This document shows, one piece after another, positions 33,780-42,367 of a stretch of DNA of 64,000 nucleotides. The stretch's first letter is position 1; every line of letters starts with the position of its first letter. The notes beneath the pieces are model-generated. The model made no database searches and was not told where the DNA came from. It saw nothing but the letters and a program-made list of their open reading frames with translations. Location of the stretch: assembly GCF_004345645.1 (NCBI RefSeq), contig NZ_SLWS01000006.1, positions 372,001-436,000 on the forward strand, given 5' to 3'. Made by a program: the position numbers and the translations under genes. The DNA comes from Actinocrispum wychmicini (GTDB taxonomy: Bacteria; Actinomycetota; Actinomycetes; Mycobacteriales; Pseudonocardiaceae).

Positions 33780-34607
33780 TCAGGACTCGGGCTGCGCCGG
33801 GGTGTCCCCGGCGTCCGCGGACGCGCTGACCAGCAGGTCGCGCTCCCACTCCGGCAGCGGCTCCTCGGCGGCACCCGGCTCGGGCTTGTCGTCACCCTCG
33901 ACCGCGGCGCCGTTGCGACCGGACCGGGCGATCAGGCCGGCGGCGGCGGCCTCCGCGACGACCTTGGTCAGCAGCGCCGCCGACCGGATGGCGTCGTCGT
34001 TGCCCGGGATCGGGTAGTCCACCTCGTCCGGGTCGCAGTTCGTGTCCAGGATCGCCACCACCGGGATGTTCAGCTTGCGCGCCTCACCGACCGCGATGTG
34101 CTCCTTCTTGGTGTCCACGATCCAGATGGCGCTCGGCACCTTGGACATGTCGCGGATACCGCCGAGGGTGCGCTCCAGCTTGTCCTTCTCCCGGGTCAGC
34201 ATCAGGATCTCCTTCTTGGTGAGACCCTGGAAGCCGCCGGTCTGCTCCATCGACTCGAGTTCCTTGAGCCGCTGGAGGCGCTTGTGGACGGTGGAGAAGT
34301 TGGTCAGCATGCCGCCGAGCCACCGTTGGTTGACGAAGGGCATGCCAACCCGCAGCGCCTCGTTGGCGATGGCCTCCTGCGCCTGCTTCTTGGTGCCCAC
34401 GAACAGGATCGACCCACCGTGCGCGACCGTCTCCTTGACGAACTCGAAGGCCCGGTCGATGTAGGTCAGCGTCTGCTGCAGGTCGATGATGTAGATGCCG
34501 TTGCGCTCGGTGAGGATGAATCGCTTCATCTTCGGGTTCCAGCGGCGGGTCTGGTGCCCGAAGTGCACGCCGGAGTTGAGCAACTGCCTCATGGTGACGA
34601 CGGCCAT
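33780..34607 (-). CDS. rpsB: 30S ribosomal protein S2
   Basis: A 275-residue protein: MAVVTMRQLLNSGVHFGHQT, RRWNPKMKRFI, FVNQRWLGGMLTNF and PVVAILDTNCDPDEVDYPIP are invariant S2 stretches. The C-terminal ~35 residues are an acidic extension (DKPEPGAAEEPLPEWERDLL), usual in actinobacteria. It is part of the small ribosomal subunit. Confidence 0.98.
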   Translation of the reverse strand: MAVVTMRQLLNSGVHFGHQTRRWNPKMKRFILTERNGIYIIDLQQTLTYIDRAFEFVKETVAHGGSILFVGTKKQAQEAIANEALRVGMPFVNQRWLGGMLTNFSTVHKRLQRLKELESMEQTGGFQGLTKKEILMLTREKDKLERTLGGIRDMSKVPSAIWIVDTKKEHIAVGEARKLNIPVVAILDTNCDPDEVDYPIPGNDDAIRSAALLTKVVAEAAAAGLIARSGRNGAAVEGDDKPEPGAAEEPLPEWERDLLVSASADAGDTPAQPES

Positions 34608-34964
34608 GGCCGGATTCGCACCTCTTCTGTCCTGGCATGCCGGCCGGTGTGGTCAGGCACGCGAATCGGTTTGCCGCGGTGAGCCGGGTGGTCCACCGCC
34701 CTGGTGCCGTACCGGCGCCCGAACCCACAACAGAAACTCGTCGTGAGACCGGCGGGCGTCGTCACCGGTCCGTGAGGCCGGTTCGTACTGGCACGCGAAG
34801 TCGTCCCGTGAATCCACGGGCCGCGTGAGCAGTGTACGCCGACCCACCGACAATCCCCGCATCGCGGGACCGGGTCAACCCCCACTTATCCACATCCCCC
34901 ACAGTTGTCCACAGCAAGCCAGAAGGGACTTCCGGATCATCGAACGCCTGGGCAAGCTGAAATC
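34608..34964. other. Leader/promoter region between rpsB and the M23-like gene
   Basis: This 357-base divergent spacer must hold the rpsB promoter and leader. On the minus strand TACACT (34836-34831) fits a -10 box but no well-spaced -35 was found. Several short GC hairpins (for example CCCGTGAATCCACGGG at 34805-34820) lie in the putative rpsB leader. No gene was seen. Confidence 0.45.
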
Positions 34965-37304
34965 ATGACCCCATTCCCCCAGCTCATCGCCCTGGCCCTC
35001 CTCCTTACAGCCCCCACCGCCCCCCAACCGAACACAACGCCGCCGGCCAGCACCCCATGGTCCCCGCCCACAGCGCACCTCGCCAGTTCACCGCGATCCA
35101 CCTGGCCCCACCCACCCGCAGCCCACAGCCCACCCGCATCCCCGCCCACGAACACCACTCGCCTAACGCCAATCACCCCCACCCCGCCGCCAATCACCCA
35201 CATCCCGCCGAACCCACCCACCGTCATCGCCGAGCCCAAATCGCCGTCCTTCTCCCCACCGTCCTTCTCCCCACCGTCAATCGAGCCACGCGTCCTCACA
35301 TCACCCAATCCCGCCAAACCGCCCACCAACACGTCCCCACCACCCCACCTCGCCAGATCACCCAACGACCCATTCCCACCACCAGCCCAGCCACACCGCC
35401 TCGCGCTACACGGGCTCGCCAAACCGCCCGCCGACACATCCCCACCACCCCAGCCACATCCCGCCACGCCACGCCATCTCACCCAACCACCTGCCAACAG
35501 CACCCAACCCCCAACCCAGCCACCCTCACTCCCACCACCCCACCTCGCCGAATCACCCACCAACCCATCCCCACCACCAGCCCAATCACACTCCGCCTCA
35601 CCACCCCATCTCCCCAGACCACCCACCGCTGGCTTCCCTCGTGCGCCGTCGGTCCGGTCGCGTTTCTCCTGGCCGCTGTCTCCTCCGCACCCCGTTGTCC
35701 GTCCGTTCATCCCGCCCCTTGGTCCCTATGGGCCTGGACATCGTGGGGTCGATCTCGGCGGCGTGGCCGATCAGGTGGTACTCGCCGCCGGAGATGGGAT
35801 CGTGGTGTTCGCCGGCATGGTGGTGGACAGGCCGTTGGTGTCCGTAGAGCACTCGGGCGGGCTGCGAACCGTCTACGAGCCTGTGTCACCGGTGGTGGTG
35901 AGAGGACAGACCGTCCGGCAGGGTGACGTGATCGGCCATCTCGTGCCAGGCCATGGGCAATGCCGAACCGCCTGCCTGCACTGGGGCGCGCGGCGAGGCG
36001 GCGAGTATGTGGATCCGTTGCGGTTGTTGGCCCTTGGGCATGTACGGCTGTTGCCGTCAGGCGTCGGACTGCTCCACCAGTTTGGCTCGCAGGCGCAGCA
36101 CCGCGCGGGTGTGCAGCTGGCAGACGCGCGATTCCGTCACGCCGAGGACCTTGCCGATCTCGGCGAGCGTCAGGTTCTCGAAGTAGTACAGCGTCACGAC
36201 GATCCGGTCCCGCTCGTTGAGCTGCTCGATCGCGCCGGCCAGCTGGCGCCGGTTGTCGAGGTCGACCAGGGTGGCGACGGGATCCTCAGCACCTTCGTCC
36301 GGCAGGGTTTCGGCGAGCGATGCCGTGCCCCGACCGGCCGCGACCAGCTCGTCCAGGGCGACCACGCTGGTGAGCTGCAGCTGGGCGTAGAGGTCGTGCA
36401 GGTCGTCGAGGGTCATGTCGAGCTCGGCGGCCAGTTCACGGTCGCTGGGCTGGCGCTGCAGGCGGGCGCCGAGGCGTTCGAGGGCACGCTCGACCTCGCG
36501 GGCCCGGCCACGGACCGATCGCGGCACCCAGTCCTGGGACCGCAGGTCGTCCAGGATGGCGCCACGGATGCGCTGCATGGCGTACGTCTCGAACTTCAGG
36601 CCACGCTCGGGCTCGAACTTCTCGATCGCGTCGACCAGGCCGAAGATGCCGGACTGCACCAGGTCACCGACGTCGACGTGGGCGGGCAGGCCGGTGCCGA
36701 CGCGGCCGGCGACGTACTTGACCAGCGGCGCGTAGTGCAGCACGAGCCGGTCCCGCAGGCGCTGTTCGCGCTCCTTGCCGTACTCGCGCCACAAGGCGAC
36801 GATGCCGGCTTCGACATCGTCCGCGGTCCGGTGGTCGCCCGGCAGCACTCCGTCGGGCTGGCCAGCCCCGTAAGGCGCAGCCCACCCGTTCGTGGGCCGC
36901 GCTTCGGGCTCGGGTACGGCCACAGTGCGAGAACCTCTCCCTGCGTTGTCCGATCTCGTTGGATCGGGGGTCACCTGATCCAGCCTGGAGCCGCGCGACA
37001 TGCCGTCCAGCTTAGGAGCTTTCCGTGTTCATCTCGCCCCCTAGTGTTGGCAAATTGTCACGGCGCGTCGCGTCGTACCGATGGCCGGTACACGTTTACC
37101 ACTACGACCTGGGATGAGCCTGGTCGTGCACACTCCGTAGCCGCTCAACGGTCACGTGTGTATACAGCTGTGTCGTGGCCAGAGTGGCGTGACCGAGCAA
37201 CTCCTGGACGCTGCGTAGGTCCGCGCCTCCCTCAAGCAGATGCGTCGCCGCGGTGTGCCGCAAGCCGTGCGGACTCAGGTCGGGCGCCCCGGGCACCGCC
37301 ATGA
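34965..37304 (+). CDS. Proline-rich secreted M23 (LytM-like) protein; frame runs on antisense through the sigma gene
   Basis: ATG 34965 opens a signal peptide (PFPQLIALALLLTAPTAPQ). Residues of about 25-240 are extremely Pro/Ser/Thr-rich with imperfect repeats (HLARSPNDPFPPPAQPH; HLAESPTNPSPPPAQSH). The M23 domain lies at about 35709-36055: GHRGVDLGGVADQVVLAAGD, VFAGMVVD and CLHWGARRGGEYVDPLRLL. The zinc H...D pair is present, but the usual HxH is CxH, as in many actinobacterial homologues in this locus. The frame has no stop before the antisense whiG gene and stays open to 37304; the real protein probably ends near 36057 or has lost its stop. Confidence 0.55.
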   Translation: MTPFPQLIALALLLTAPTAPQPNTTPPASTPWSPPTAHLASSPRSTWPHPPAAHSPPASPPTNTTRLTPITPTPPPITHIPPNPPTVIAEPKSPSFSPPSFSPPSIEPRVLTSPNPAKPPTNTSPPPHLARSPNDPFPPPAQPHRLALHGLAKPPADTSPPPQPHPATPRHLTQPPANSTQPPTQPPSLPPPHLAESPTNPSPPPAQSHSASPPHLPRPPTAGFPRAPSVRSRFSWPLSPPHPVVRPFIPPLGPYGPGHRGVDLGGVADQVVLAAGDGIVVFAGMVVDRPLVSVEHSGGLRTVYEPVSPVVVRGQTVRQGDVIGHLVPGHGQCRTACLHWGARRGGEYVDPLRLLALGHVRLLPSGVGLLHQFGSQAQHRAGVQLADARFRHAEDLADLGERQVLEVVQRHDDPVPLVELLDRAGQLAPVVEVDQGGDGILSTFVRQGFGERCRAPTGRDQLVQGDHAGELQLGVEVVQVVEGHVELGGQFTVAGLALQAGAEAFEGTLDLAGPATDRSRHPVLGPQVVQDGATDALHGVRLELQATLGLELLDRVDQAEDAGLHQVTDVDVGGQAGADAAGDVLDQRRVVQHEPVPQALFALLAVLAPQGDDAGFDIVRGPVVARQHSVGLASPVRRSPPVRGPRFGLGYGHSARTSPCVVRSRWIGGHLIQPGAARHAVQLRSFPCSSRPLVLANCHGASRRTDGRYTFTTTTWDEPGRAHSVAAQRSRVYTAVSWPEWRDRATPGRCVGPRLPQADASPRCAASRADSGRAPRAPP
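36057..37001 (-). CDS. whiG: RNA polymerase sigma factor, WhiG/FliA family
   Basis: A 314-residue protein. After ~65 variable residues come region 2 (LVLHYAPLVKYVAGRVGTGL; VGDLVQSGIFGLVDAIEKFE; GLKFETYAMQRIRGAILDDL), region 3 (ELAAELDMTLDDLHDLYAQL) and region 4 (LNERDRIVVTLYYFENLTLA; VTESRVCQLHTRAVLRLRAK). This is the WhiG/FliA group, which controls sporulation or motility genes in actinomycetes. Its 3' end meets the M23-like domain end at 36056-36057. Confidence 0.94.
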   Translation of the reverse strand: MSRGSRLDQVTPDPTRSDNAGRGSRTVAVPEPEARPTNGWAAPYGAGQPDGVLPGDHRTADDVEAGIVALWREYGKEREQRLRDRLVLHYAPLVKYVAGRVGTGLPAHVDVGDLVQSGIFGLVDAIEKFEPERGLKFETYAMQRIRGAILDDLRSQDWVPRSVRGRAREVERALERLGARLQRQPSDRELAAELDMTLDDLHDLYAQLQLTSVVALDELVAAGRGTASLAETLPDEGAEDPVATLVDLDNRRQLAGAIEQLNERDRIVVTLYYFENLTLAEIGKVLGVTESRVCQLHTRAVLRLRAKLVEQSDA

Positions 37305-38091
37305 GCGCCTGGTGCACGATCCGCCGGACGCTGCCGGGCTGCAGGCGGCCGCCACGCACCCCGAGCAACAGCGCCGGTGGCGACTTGTCGTTCACCAACT
37401 CCGGGCGTCCCTCGGCGAGCCAGTCGAGCACGGCTCGTTGGGCGGGCGCGCCGAAAGGCACTGTCCTTTCCTTGTCACCCTTACCGACCACGCGCAGAAC
37501 TCGCCGGTCGGTGTCCACGTCGTCGACGTCCAGGCCACACAGTTCGGAGACTCGGATCCCAGTCGCGTACAACAGCTCCACGACCGCCCGATCCCGCATT
37601 GCTACGGGATTACGTTCGGTGGCCCCGGATTCCGCGGCCCGCATCAGGTCGTCGGCCTGGTCACGCCGCAGCACCGAAGGCAGCTTCCGGTGCGGTCGGG
37701 GGGCGACAAGCCGCGCGCCCGGGTCGGTCGCGATGTGCCCACGTCGGTAGGCCCACGCGGTGAACGTCCGCGCCGCGGCCGACCGACGCGCCAAAGTCGT
37801 CCGCCCGGTTCCGGCCGACCGCTGGCCAGCCAGCCAGGCCCGCAGCCCCGGCAGGTCAAGCTCGTGCCTTTCCTGCTCGCCAGTCCCCAGTACGTCCAGA
37901 CCACGCACGTAACCGAGGAGGGAGACCGCGTCACCCACATAGGCACGCACTGTGTGCGGGGACAACCCACGCTCAGACCGCAGATGCCGCTCATAGGCAT
38001 CCACGATGTCCCCGTCGGGTGGCGGCAGGGCGGCCCTCACCTTGAGAAGGTCAACCCGGTGGCGGCGGGAACTCGGTGACACAAAGGACAA
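37102..38091 (-). CDS. xerC: Tyrosine recombinase XerC
   Basis: A 329-residue protein. The N-terminal core-binding domain is IVDAYERHLRSERGLSPHTV. The catalytic set is visible: Arg in YATGIRVSELCGLDV, Lys in VGKGDKERTVPFG, HGLRHTAATHLLEGG, the second His region LLGHATLATTQLYTHV with the Tyr nucleophile. It resolves chromosome dimers at dif and sits in its conserved place beside whiG and dprA. GTG and internal ATG alternatives exist; the extra ~20 N-terminal residues are unsure. Confidence 0.94.
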   Translation of the reverse strand: MSFVSPSSRRHRVDLLKVRAALPPPDGDIVDAYERHLRSERGLSPHTVRAYVGDAVSLLGYVRGLDVLGTGEQERHELDLPGLRAWLAGQRSAGTGRTTLARRSAAARTFTAWAYRRGHIATDPGARLVAPRPHRKLPSVLRRDQADDLMRAAESGATERNPVAMRDRAVVELLYATGIRVSELCGLDVDDVDTDRRVLRVVGKGDKERTVPFGAPAQRAVLDWLAEGRPELVNDKSPPALLLGVRGGRLQPGSVRRIVHQALMAVPGAPDLSPHGLRHTAATHLLEGGADLRSVQELLGHATLATTQLYTHVTVERLRSVHDQAHPRS

Positions 38092-38506
38092 CGCTGCGCG
38101 GTCGGGTGAACGGGGTCAAGCACCGCCACACCCCAACTTCGCCGGCCGACGACCGAGCAGCCAGTCAGCCTGCCTCGATCCGTCTCGTTAGCGCCCGAAA
38201 GGAGGAAAAATAAGTCCAAAACAACCCATCACCAGATGTCCAACTGGACACCCAGCCGGCAACCGAGCTCCCATCGCGGCCCGAGCGCGACGCTTGGGCG
38301 GACAGGGGGCGGCCCACCAAAGCTGTCCCACGGTCCCGCGCACAGGTTGGACAACACCCAACGATTGATTCCCTCACGGCGACCTACCATTGCAGTTTAC
38401 CACACTACAAAAACAGGTGGATGCGAGGGCCAAACCCTTATACGACGCCCCCGGCGCATTGCCGATGTAGCTTTCATGGCGTCACATGCCTCAAAAAGGG
38501 AAGAGA
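38092..38506. other. Intergenic region upstream of xerC and the lectin gene
   Basis: No coding frame with actinomycete codon bias was seen. The stretch is AT-richer near 38380-38480 (CATTGCAGTTTACCACACTAC), consistent with a promoter for the following secreted lectin-like gene, which starts at 38507 behind AGGGAAGAG. Confidence 0.45.
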
Positions 38507-39063
38507 ATGAAACGTCTTCTAGCGATGGCGTTGATCGCAGTCGCGGCTCCTTTCGTCGTTCCGGTGACCGCCTCGGCCACCACCGGAAGTCCGGAGGCCG
38601 CGCTCGCGGCACAGGGCGGCGGAATCCGGGAGAGCGCCGGCGGCTTCCTTGACGACTGGGGTGGATGTCGCTGCGACGGTGACCAGATCCGGGTTTACAA
38701 CAGTGCCCACCCAACAACAACGAGAAGTGGTGGTTGGAGACGGTCGGCAAGGCCGCGGACCACAACTACTACATTCACCTGGCCGGCACAAGCAAATGCC
38801 TGGACATTCCCGGCGGAACACTGAAAGTCGGGCAACCACTACAGCTGTGGGAGTGCAACGGCTGGAACAAGGCTCAACTGTTCCACATCTTTCCGCGCGG
38901 AAGCTCCAGTGACCTGACGTATCGGATCATGGGCAACTGGGGCGGGACCGACGGCCCAGACCTGTGTGTGGACGTCTGGCATCCCGCCAACAACGGTGAC
39001 CAGGTCAGGTTGTGGAGCTGCGGCCACAGCGACGAGTACTACCACCAGTACTGGGTCTTTTAG
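38507..39063 (+). pseudogene. Secreted ricin-type beta-trefoil lectin, frameshifted
   Basis: ATG 38507 opens a signal peptide (KRLLAMALIAVAAPFVVPVT, ASA). The first frame runs to DGDQIRVYNSAHP at about 38712. The continuation is in the +2 frame: NNNEKWWLETVGKAADHNYY, KCLDIPGG, LQLWECNGWNKAQLFHI, DLCVDVWHPANNGDQVRLWS, ending YWVF at 39063. The QLWECNGWN.AQ repeat is the ricin-B/RICIN signature. Restoring one base at the CCC run 38710-38712 rejoins the two frames as HPNNNEKWW. This is either a real one-base deletion or a sequencing error. Confidence 0.82.
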
Positions 39064-39118
39064 AACTGGCACCGCGGGGCTCGGTGCCCTGCACCCATTC
39101 AGAAGCGAACGTCCGTAC

Positions 39119-39604
39119 TCACGCGCCCAACCGCACCGGCTGCGCCGGAACACCGAAGGCGACCAGCACGCCCAGCAGGTTGAGCAGGTCGCGAGGTGAG
39201 AACAGGTCAGGACCGCCATAACCGGCGATGTCCCGCAATGACCACCAGCGCCACCCGGTGATCCATCCTTGGGCCAGTTCCACATCCGTCATCAACCCGC
39301 GGGGCGTGAACGACGAGGTCCGTACCAGGAAGTAGTCGTTCACGACCCCGTCATAGCCGGCGACATACTTCGACCCAGTGGCCTCCTGGCTCCACACGTG
39401 CGGCCCCAGGTCACTGATCGTCAACCCGATCTCGTCCCGCAACTCGCGTGACAACGCATCCATCGGTGTCTCACCCGACTCGACACCACCCCCAGGAGTC
39501 GCCCACACCACAGCCGTCTTCAACCGGTGCCGCCCCAGCAAGACGCGATCAGCCTCATCAAGAACAACGGCACGCACCGAGTGACGAATATTCGACCCAA
39601 CCAC
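39119..39604 (-). CDS. NUDIX hydrolase
   Basis: A 161-residue protein from GTG 39604 (VVGSNIRHSVRAVVLDEADR). The Nudix box is GGGVESGETPMDALSRELRD followed by EIGL, complete except for Asp in place of the first Glu of EE. These enzymes split nucleoside diphosphate derivatives; substrate unknown. It stands between the broken lectin gene and a repeat-rich spacer. Confidence 0.85.
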   Translation of the reverse strand: MVGSNIRHSVRAVVLDEADRVLLGRHRLKTAVVWATPGGGVESGETPMDALSRELRDEIGLTISDLGPHVWSQEATGSKYVAGYDGVVNDYFLVRTSSFTPRGLMTDVELAQGWITGWRWWSLRDIAGYGGPDLFSPRDLLNLLGVLVAFGVPAQPVRLGA

Positions 39605-39914
39605 CCGATCACCATAGCCAAAGCCCTGTCCAAGCTCGCGGAACCCGACACAAGGCCACGACAGCAATACCTCATCGGGTGGATCACCACGCCAATGCTG
39701 ACGGTCGCAAGCCCCTTTTCCCGGCGGCCACCCACAGCGGTTCACCCCATCGAGTGAGAGCCGGATCCCCCAAGCACTTACAGGTGTAGCCGTAGGCCTC
39801 GCGGACTACTCACAGTCGACCCGCCTCCTCAACGAGAGACCTGTGCCGTCGGCGATGTCGACAGATCGACGCCCAACCCGCCCCGGGCAGCATCAAAACA
39901 GTGGCATCAAACAG

Positions 39915-40095
39915 ACGGACACGTCACGCCACCCCGACCCAGCCAGCGGACCAACGCCCATGTCCCCAGCCAAGTCCAGCGGACCAACGCTCAACACCCT
40001 GACACAGCCAGCAGACCGACGCCTCACGCCCCAGCAAACCCGGCGCACCAACGCCTCACGTCCTGGCAAGTCCGGCCCACCAACGCCCACACCGC
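39915..40095. repeat. Tandem repeat, period 32-33 bp
   Basis: Copies of a GGACCAACGCC(C/T)CA-like core begin at 39948, 39981, 40013, 40045 and 40077, with a weaker copy near 39916. Unit ends also agree (CCAAGTCCAGC, CAGCCAGC, AAACCCGGC, AAGTCCGGC). The whole unit is degenerate rather than repeat-plus-unique-spacer, so it is not a CRISPR array. Function unknown. Confidence 0.75.
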
Positions 40096-40269
40096 CGTCA
40101 AGCAAATGGATGCCGTGTGCGCCGATAGGTTGGAGGGTGGCCGCGGCAGACCGTGTCGTCTCCGCTGATGCCGGTGCCCTGTGACAGGGTCTACCGGGCC
40201 GCTCTTGGCCCGAACCCAGCGGAGTCAACGACCGTACGTCGCCGTGTCCGGCGCCAGCCAGAGCTCACG

Positions 40270-41010
40270 TGATTCGAGCCAGTGCCCAACGCGCTCGACA
40301 GTGCCGCCCGAACTATGGCGCCGATCGAGTCACTGGGGCGGCCGAACGGCCATGCCAACCAAACGGCCACGCCAGCCAAACGGCCATGGCAGCCAAACAG
40401 CCATGGCAGCCGAGCCGCCGTCTTGATCGGACCACCATGCCAGCCCACCCACCACGCCGGCAGTTGCCCGATGCCGGCTGTAGCACGGTGCCAGCCGGAC
40501 AACGGTGCCAGCCGGGCCACGGTGCCGATCGAGCCGCCGTGCCAGTCCGACCATCGCCCCGGTCGAACCGTCGTGCCAACCCAAGCACCGTCCCAATCGG
40601 GCCACCATGCCCGGTCCACCATCGACCCGGCCCGGCCACGGTGCTGTCGAATCGCTATCCATGACGCGACTGTCATGCCATTCGAACCGCTGTGCGGGTC
40701 GAACGATCGTCCCAATCGAACCGGCATGCCCAGCCCAACCGCCACGCAAGCCGAGCCACCATGCCAGTCCAACCGCCACGCCAGCCCAATCGCGACGCCA
40801 ACCCAACCACCATGCCAACCCAGCCGCTACGCCAGCCCAACCGCCACGCCAACCGAGCCGCTAGGTCAGCCGGACTGCCATGCTCGGCCCGGCTGCTACG
40901 TCAGGCGAACTGCCCGACGCCCAGCAGCCCTGCCGCTATGCCCGCCGGACGGCCTCCACGCCCAGCCTCCACGCCCAGCCTGGCCGTTGTGCCGGTCGAG
41001 CCGTCGGGCT
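40270..41010. repeat. Long degenerate minisatellite, period 17 bp
   Basis: Units of 17 bases run nearly without break, for example at 40347, 40364, 40381 and 40398 (CGGCCATGCCAACCAAA, CGGCCACGCCAGCCAAA, CGGCCATGGCAGCCAAA, CAGCCATGGCAGCCGAG) and again near 40780-40862 (CCGCCACGCCAGCCCAA and variants). About 40 copies are estimated by eye. The period is not a multiple of three, which argues against coding. Confidence 0.8.
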
Positions 41011-41158
41011 GTGTCGGCTGCTCGTTGGGCTATGGAGCTGGAGTCTCGGGGAGTTGAGCAGTTGATCTGGGCCAGTCATCCCGTCCTGGGGCGGTGGCCT
41101 TGGCGTTGCTCTGGTTCCTTGGGCGATGGTCGCGTTGGGGTTGTGGTGGTGAGGACGT

Positions 41159-42367
41159 TCAGGTTGGGGCCGGTTGTTGGTTGTTTGTCTGCTGTGTTTG
41201 GGGTGTGGGTGGTGCTTTTGTTGGGTTGTGGTTGGCTTTGGTTCGTCGCCAGCCGGTTTCGGGTCTGTCTGCCAGGCCGAGGAGTTCCAGGGCTGGGAGG
41301 ACTGCTCGGACTCTGGTCAGGGCCACGCCGGACAGTTCGGCGATCCGTTCGGCGGACTGCTCGATGCGTGGTTCGAGGGCCTCGTGGACTCGGAGGGCGT
41401 CGCCTTCCAGGCTGTCTGTGGGGCGGGATTCCGTTGTCGGCTTTGGTGCGAGGTCGTCGCCGAACTGGCCGACTGCCTCGATGACGTGGGCGGCTGTGCA
41501 GACTGTTGTCGCCAGGCCGTCGCGGAGGAGTTCGTGGCACCCGGCGGACATCGCGGACGTCACCGGGCCGGGGACGGCCATCAGCACGCTCCCCAGGGCA
41601 GCGGCGGACGACGCTGTGTTACGTGCGCCGCTGCGTACTCCTGCCTCGACGACGACCGTGCCCGCGCTCAGAGCTGCGATCAGCCGATTCCGCACAAGGA
41701 ACCGGTGCCTGGCAGGCTGGGTTCCCGGCGGGTACTCGCTGACGACCAGGCCTCGGCCGGTGATCCGGTCGAGCAACTGGGTGTGGCCCGCCGGATAGCT
41801 CTGGTCAATTCCGCACGCCAAGACCGCGAGTGTTCTCCCCTCGGCGTTCAAGGCACCTCGATGGGCGCAGCCGTCGATTCCATACGCCGCACCAGACACA
41901 ACGGTCATCCCGTTGCGTGCCAACTCATAGGCCAAGTCCGTGGCGACATGCTCCCCGTACCCGGTGGCCGCCCGTGCGCCCACAACCGACACAGCCCGCT
42001 CCAACAGCTCGCTCAGCAACGCCTTCCCGCGAACCCACAGTCCCAATGGCGGACACGCCCACCGAAGCCCACGCCCGGCCGCGTTCGCCAACGGCAGCAA
42101 AGCCCACGCCGGCCATTCCGCGTCTCCAGGAACTACCAACCGCCCGCCGACTCGTCGGGCCGCCGCCAGATCTTCAGCAGCCTTGTCAACAAGACGTCGG
42201 GAAGAGGTCGCTTCAAGAACGGCGTCCGGCACGTCGCCAGACCGAATCATCCGAGCGGCCTCAACGGCCCCTACATGGCCAACGAGATCCACAACAGCGG
42301 GAGCAGGTGGCTCGGCCACCCTGACCAAGTACGCCCACGCGAGGCGCTCCTCCTCACACCCGGACAT
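41159..42367 (-). CDS. dprA: DNA-processing protein DprA
   Basis: A 402-residue protein from ATG 42367 (MSGCEEERLAWAYLVRVAEP). The Rossmann core shows SVVGARAATGYGEHVATDLA, SGAAYGIDGCAHRGAL, LACGIDQSYPAGHTQLLDRI, VSEYPPGTQPARHRFLVRNR and VVVEAGVRSGARNTA, all DprA hallmarks. A C-terminal winged helix (IAELSGVALTRVRAVLPALE) and a Pro/Gln/Thr-rich tail follow. It loads RecA on incoming single-stranded DNA. It is normally next to yifB; here 2.2 kb intervene. Confidence 0.94.
   Translation of the reverse strand: MSGCEEERLAWAYLVRVAEPPAPAVVDLVGHVGAVEAARMIRSGDVPDAVLEATSSRRLVDKAAEDLAAARRVGGRLVVPGDAEWPAWALLPLANAAGRGLRWACPPLGLWVRGKALLSELLERAVSVVGARAATGYGEHVATDLAYELARNGMTVVSGAAYGIDGCAHRGALNAEGRTLAVLACGIDQSYPAGHTQLLDRITGRGLVVSEYPPGTQPARHRFLVRNRLIAALSAGTVVVEAGVRSGARNTASSAAALGSVLMAVPGPVTSAMSAGCHELLRDGLATTVCTAAHVIEAVGQFGDDLAPKPTTESRPTDSLEGDALRVHEALEPRIEQSAERIAELSGVALTRVRAVLPALELLGLADRPETGWRRTKANHNPTKAPPTPQTQQTNNQQPAPT

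Larger units (their letters stand above)
39605..41158. other. 1.55-kb gene-free spacer filled with tandem repeats
   Basis: No real gene was found. Several frames are open at once on both strands because the 17-bp repeat period rotates frames and the repeats lack A/T-rich codons. The spacer holds an array of about 32-bp units (39915-40095) and a long degenerate 17-bp array (about 40270-41010), listed separately. Confidence 0.75.

Noticed and set aside
34937..35710. 257-codon Gly/Trp-rich minus-strand frame opposite the Pro-rich linker
   Set aside because: It is the complement of the Pro-codon-rich repeat in the M23-like gene; no independent support.
39915..40095. Possible CRISPR array (32-33 bp periodic repeats)
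   Set aside because: There is no conserved repeat alternating with unique spacers, the whole unit is degenerate, and no cas genes are present in the window.
40191..41484. Several long open frames on both strands in the NUDIX-dprA spacer
   Set aside because: They arise from the 17-bp tandem repeat, which lacks stop codons in several frames. The products are repetitive Pro/Gln/His/Ala or Trp/Gly text with no domain.
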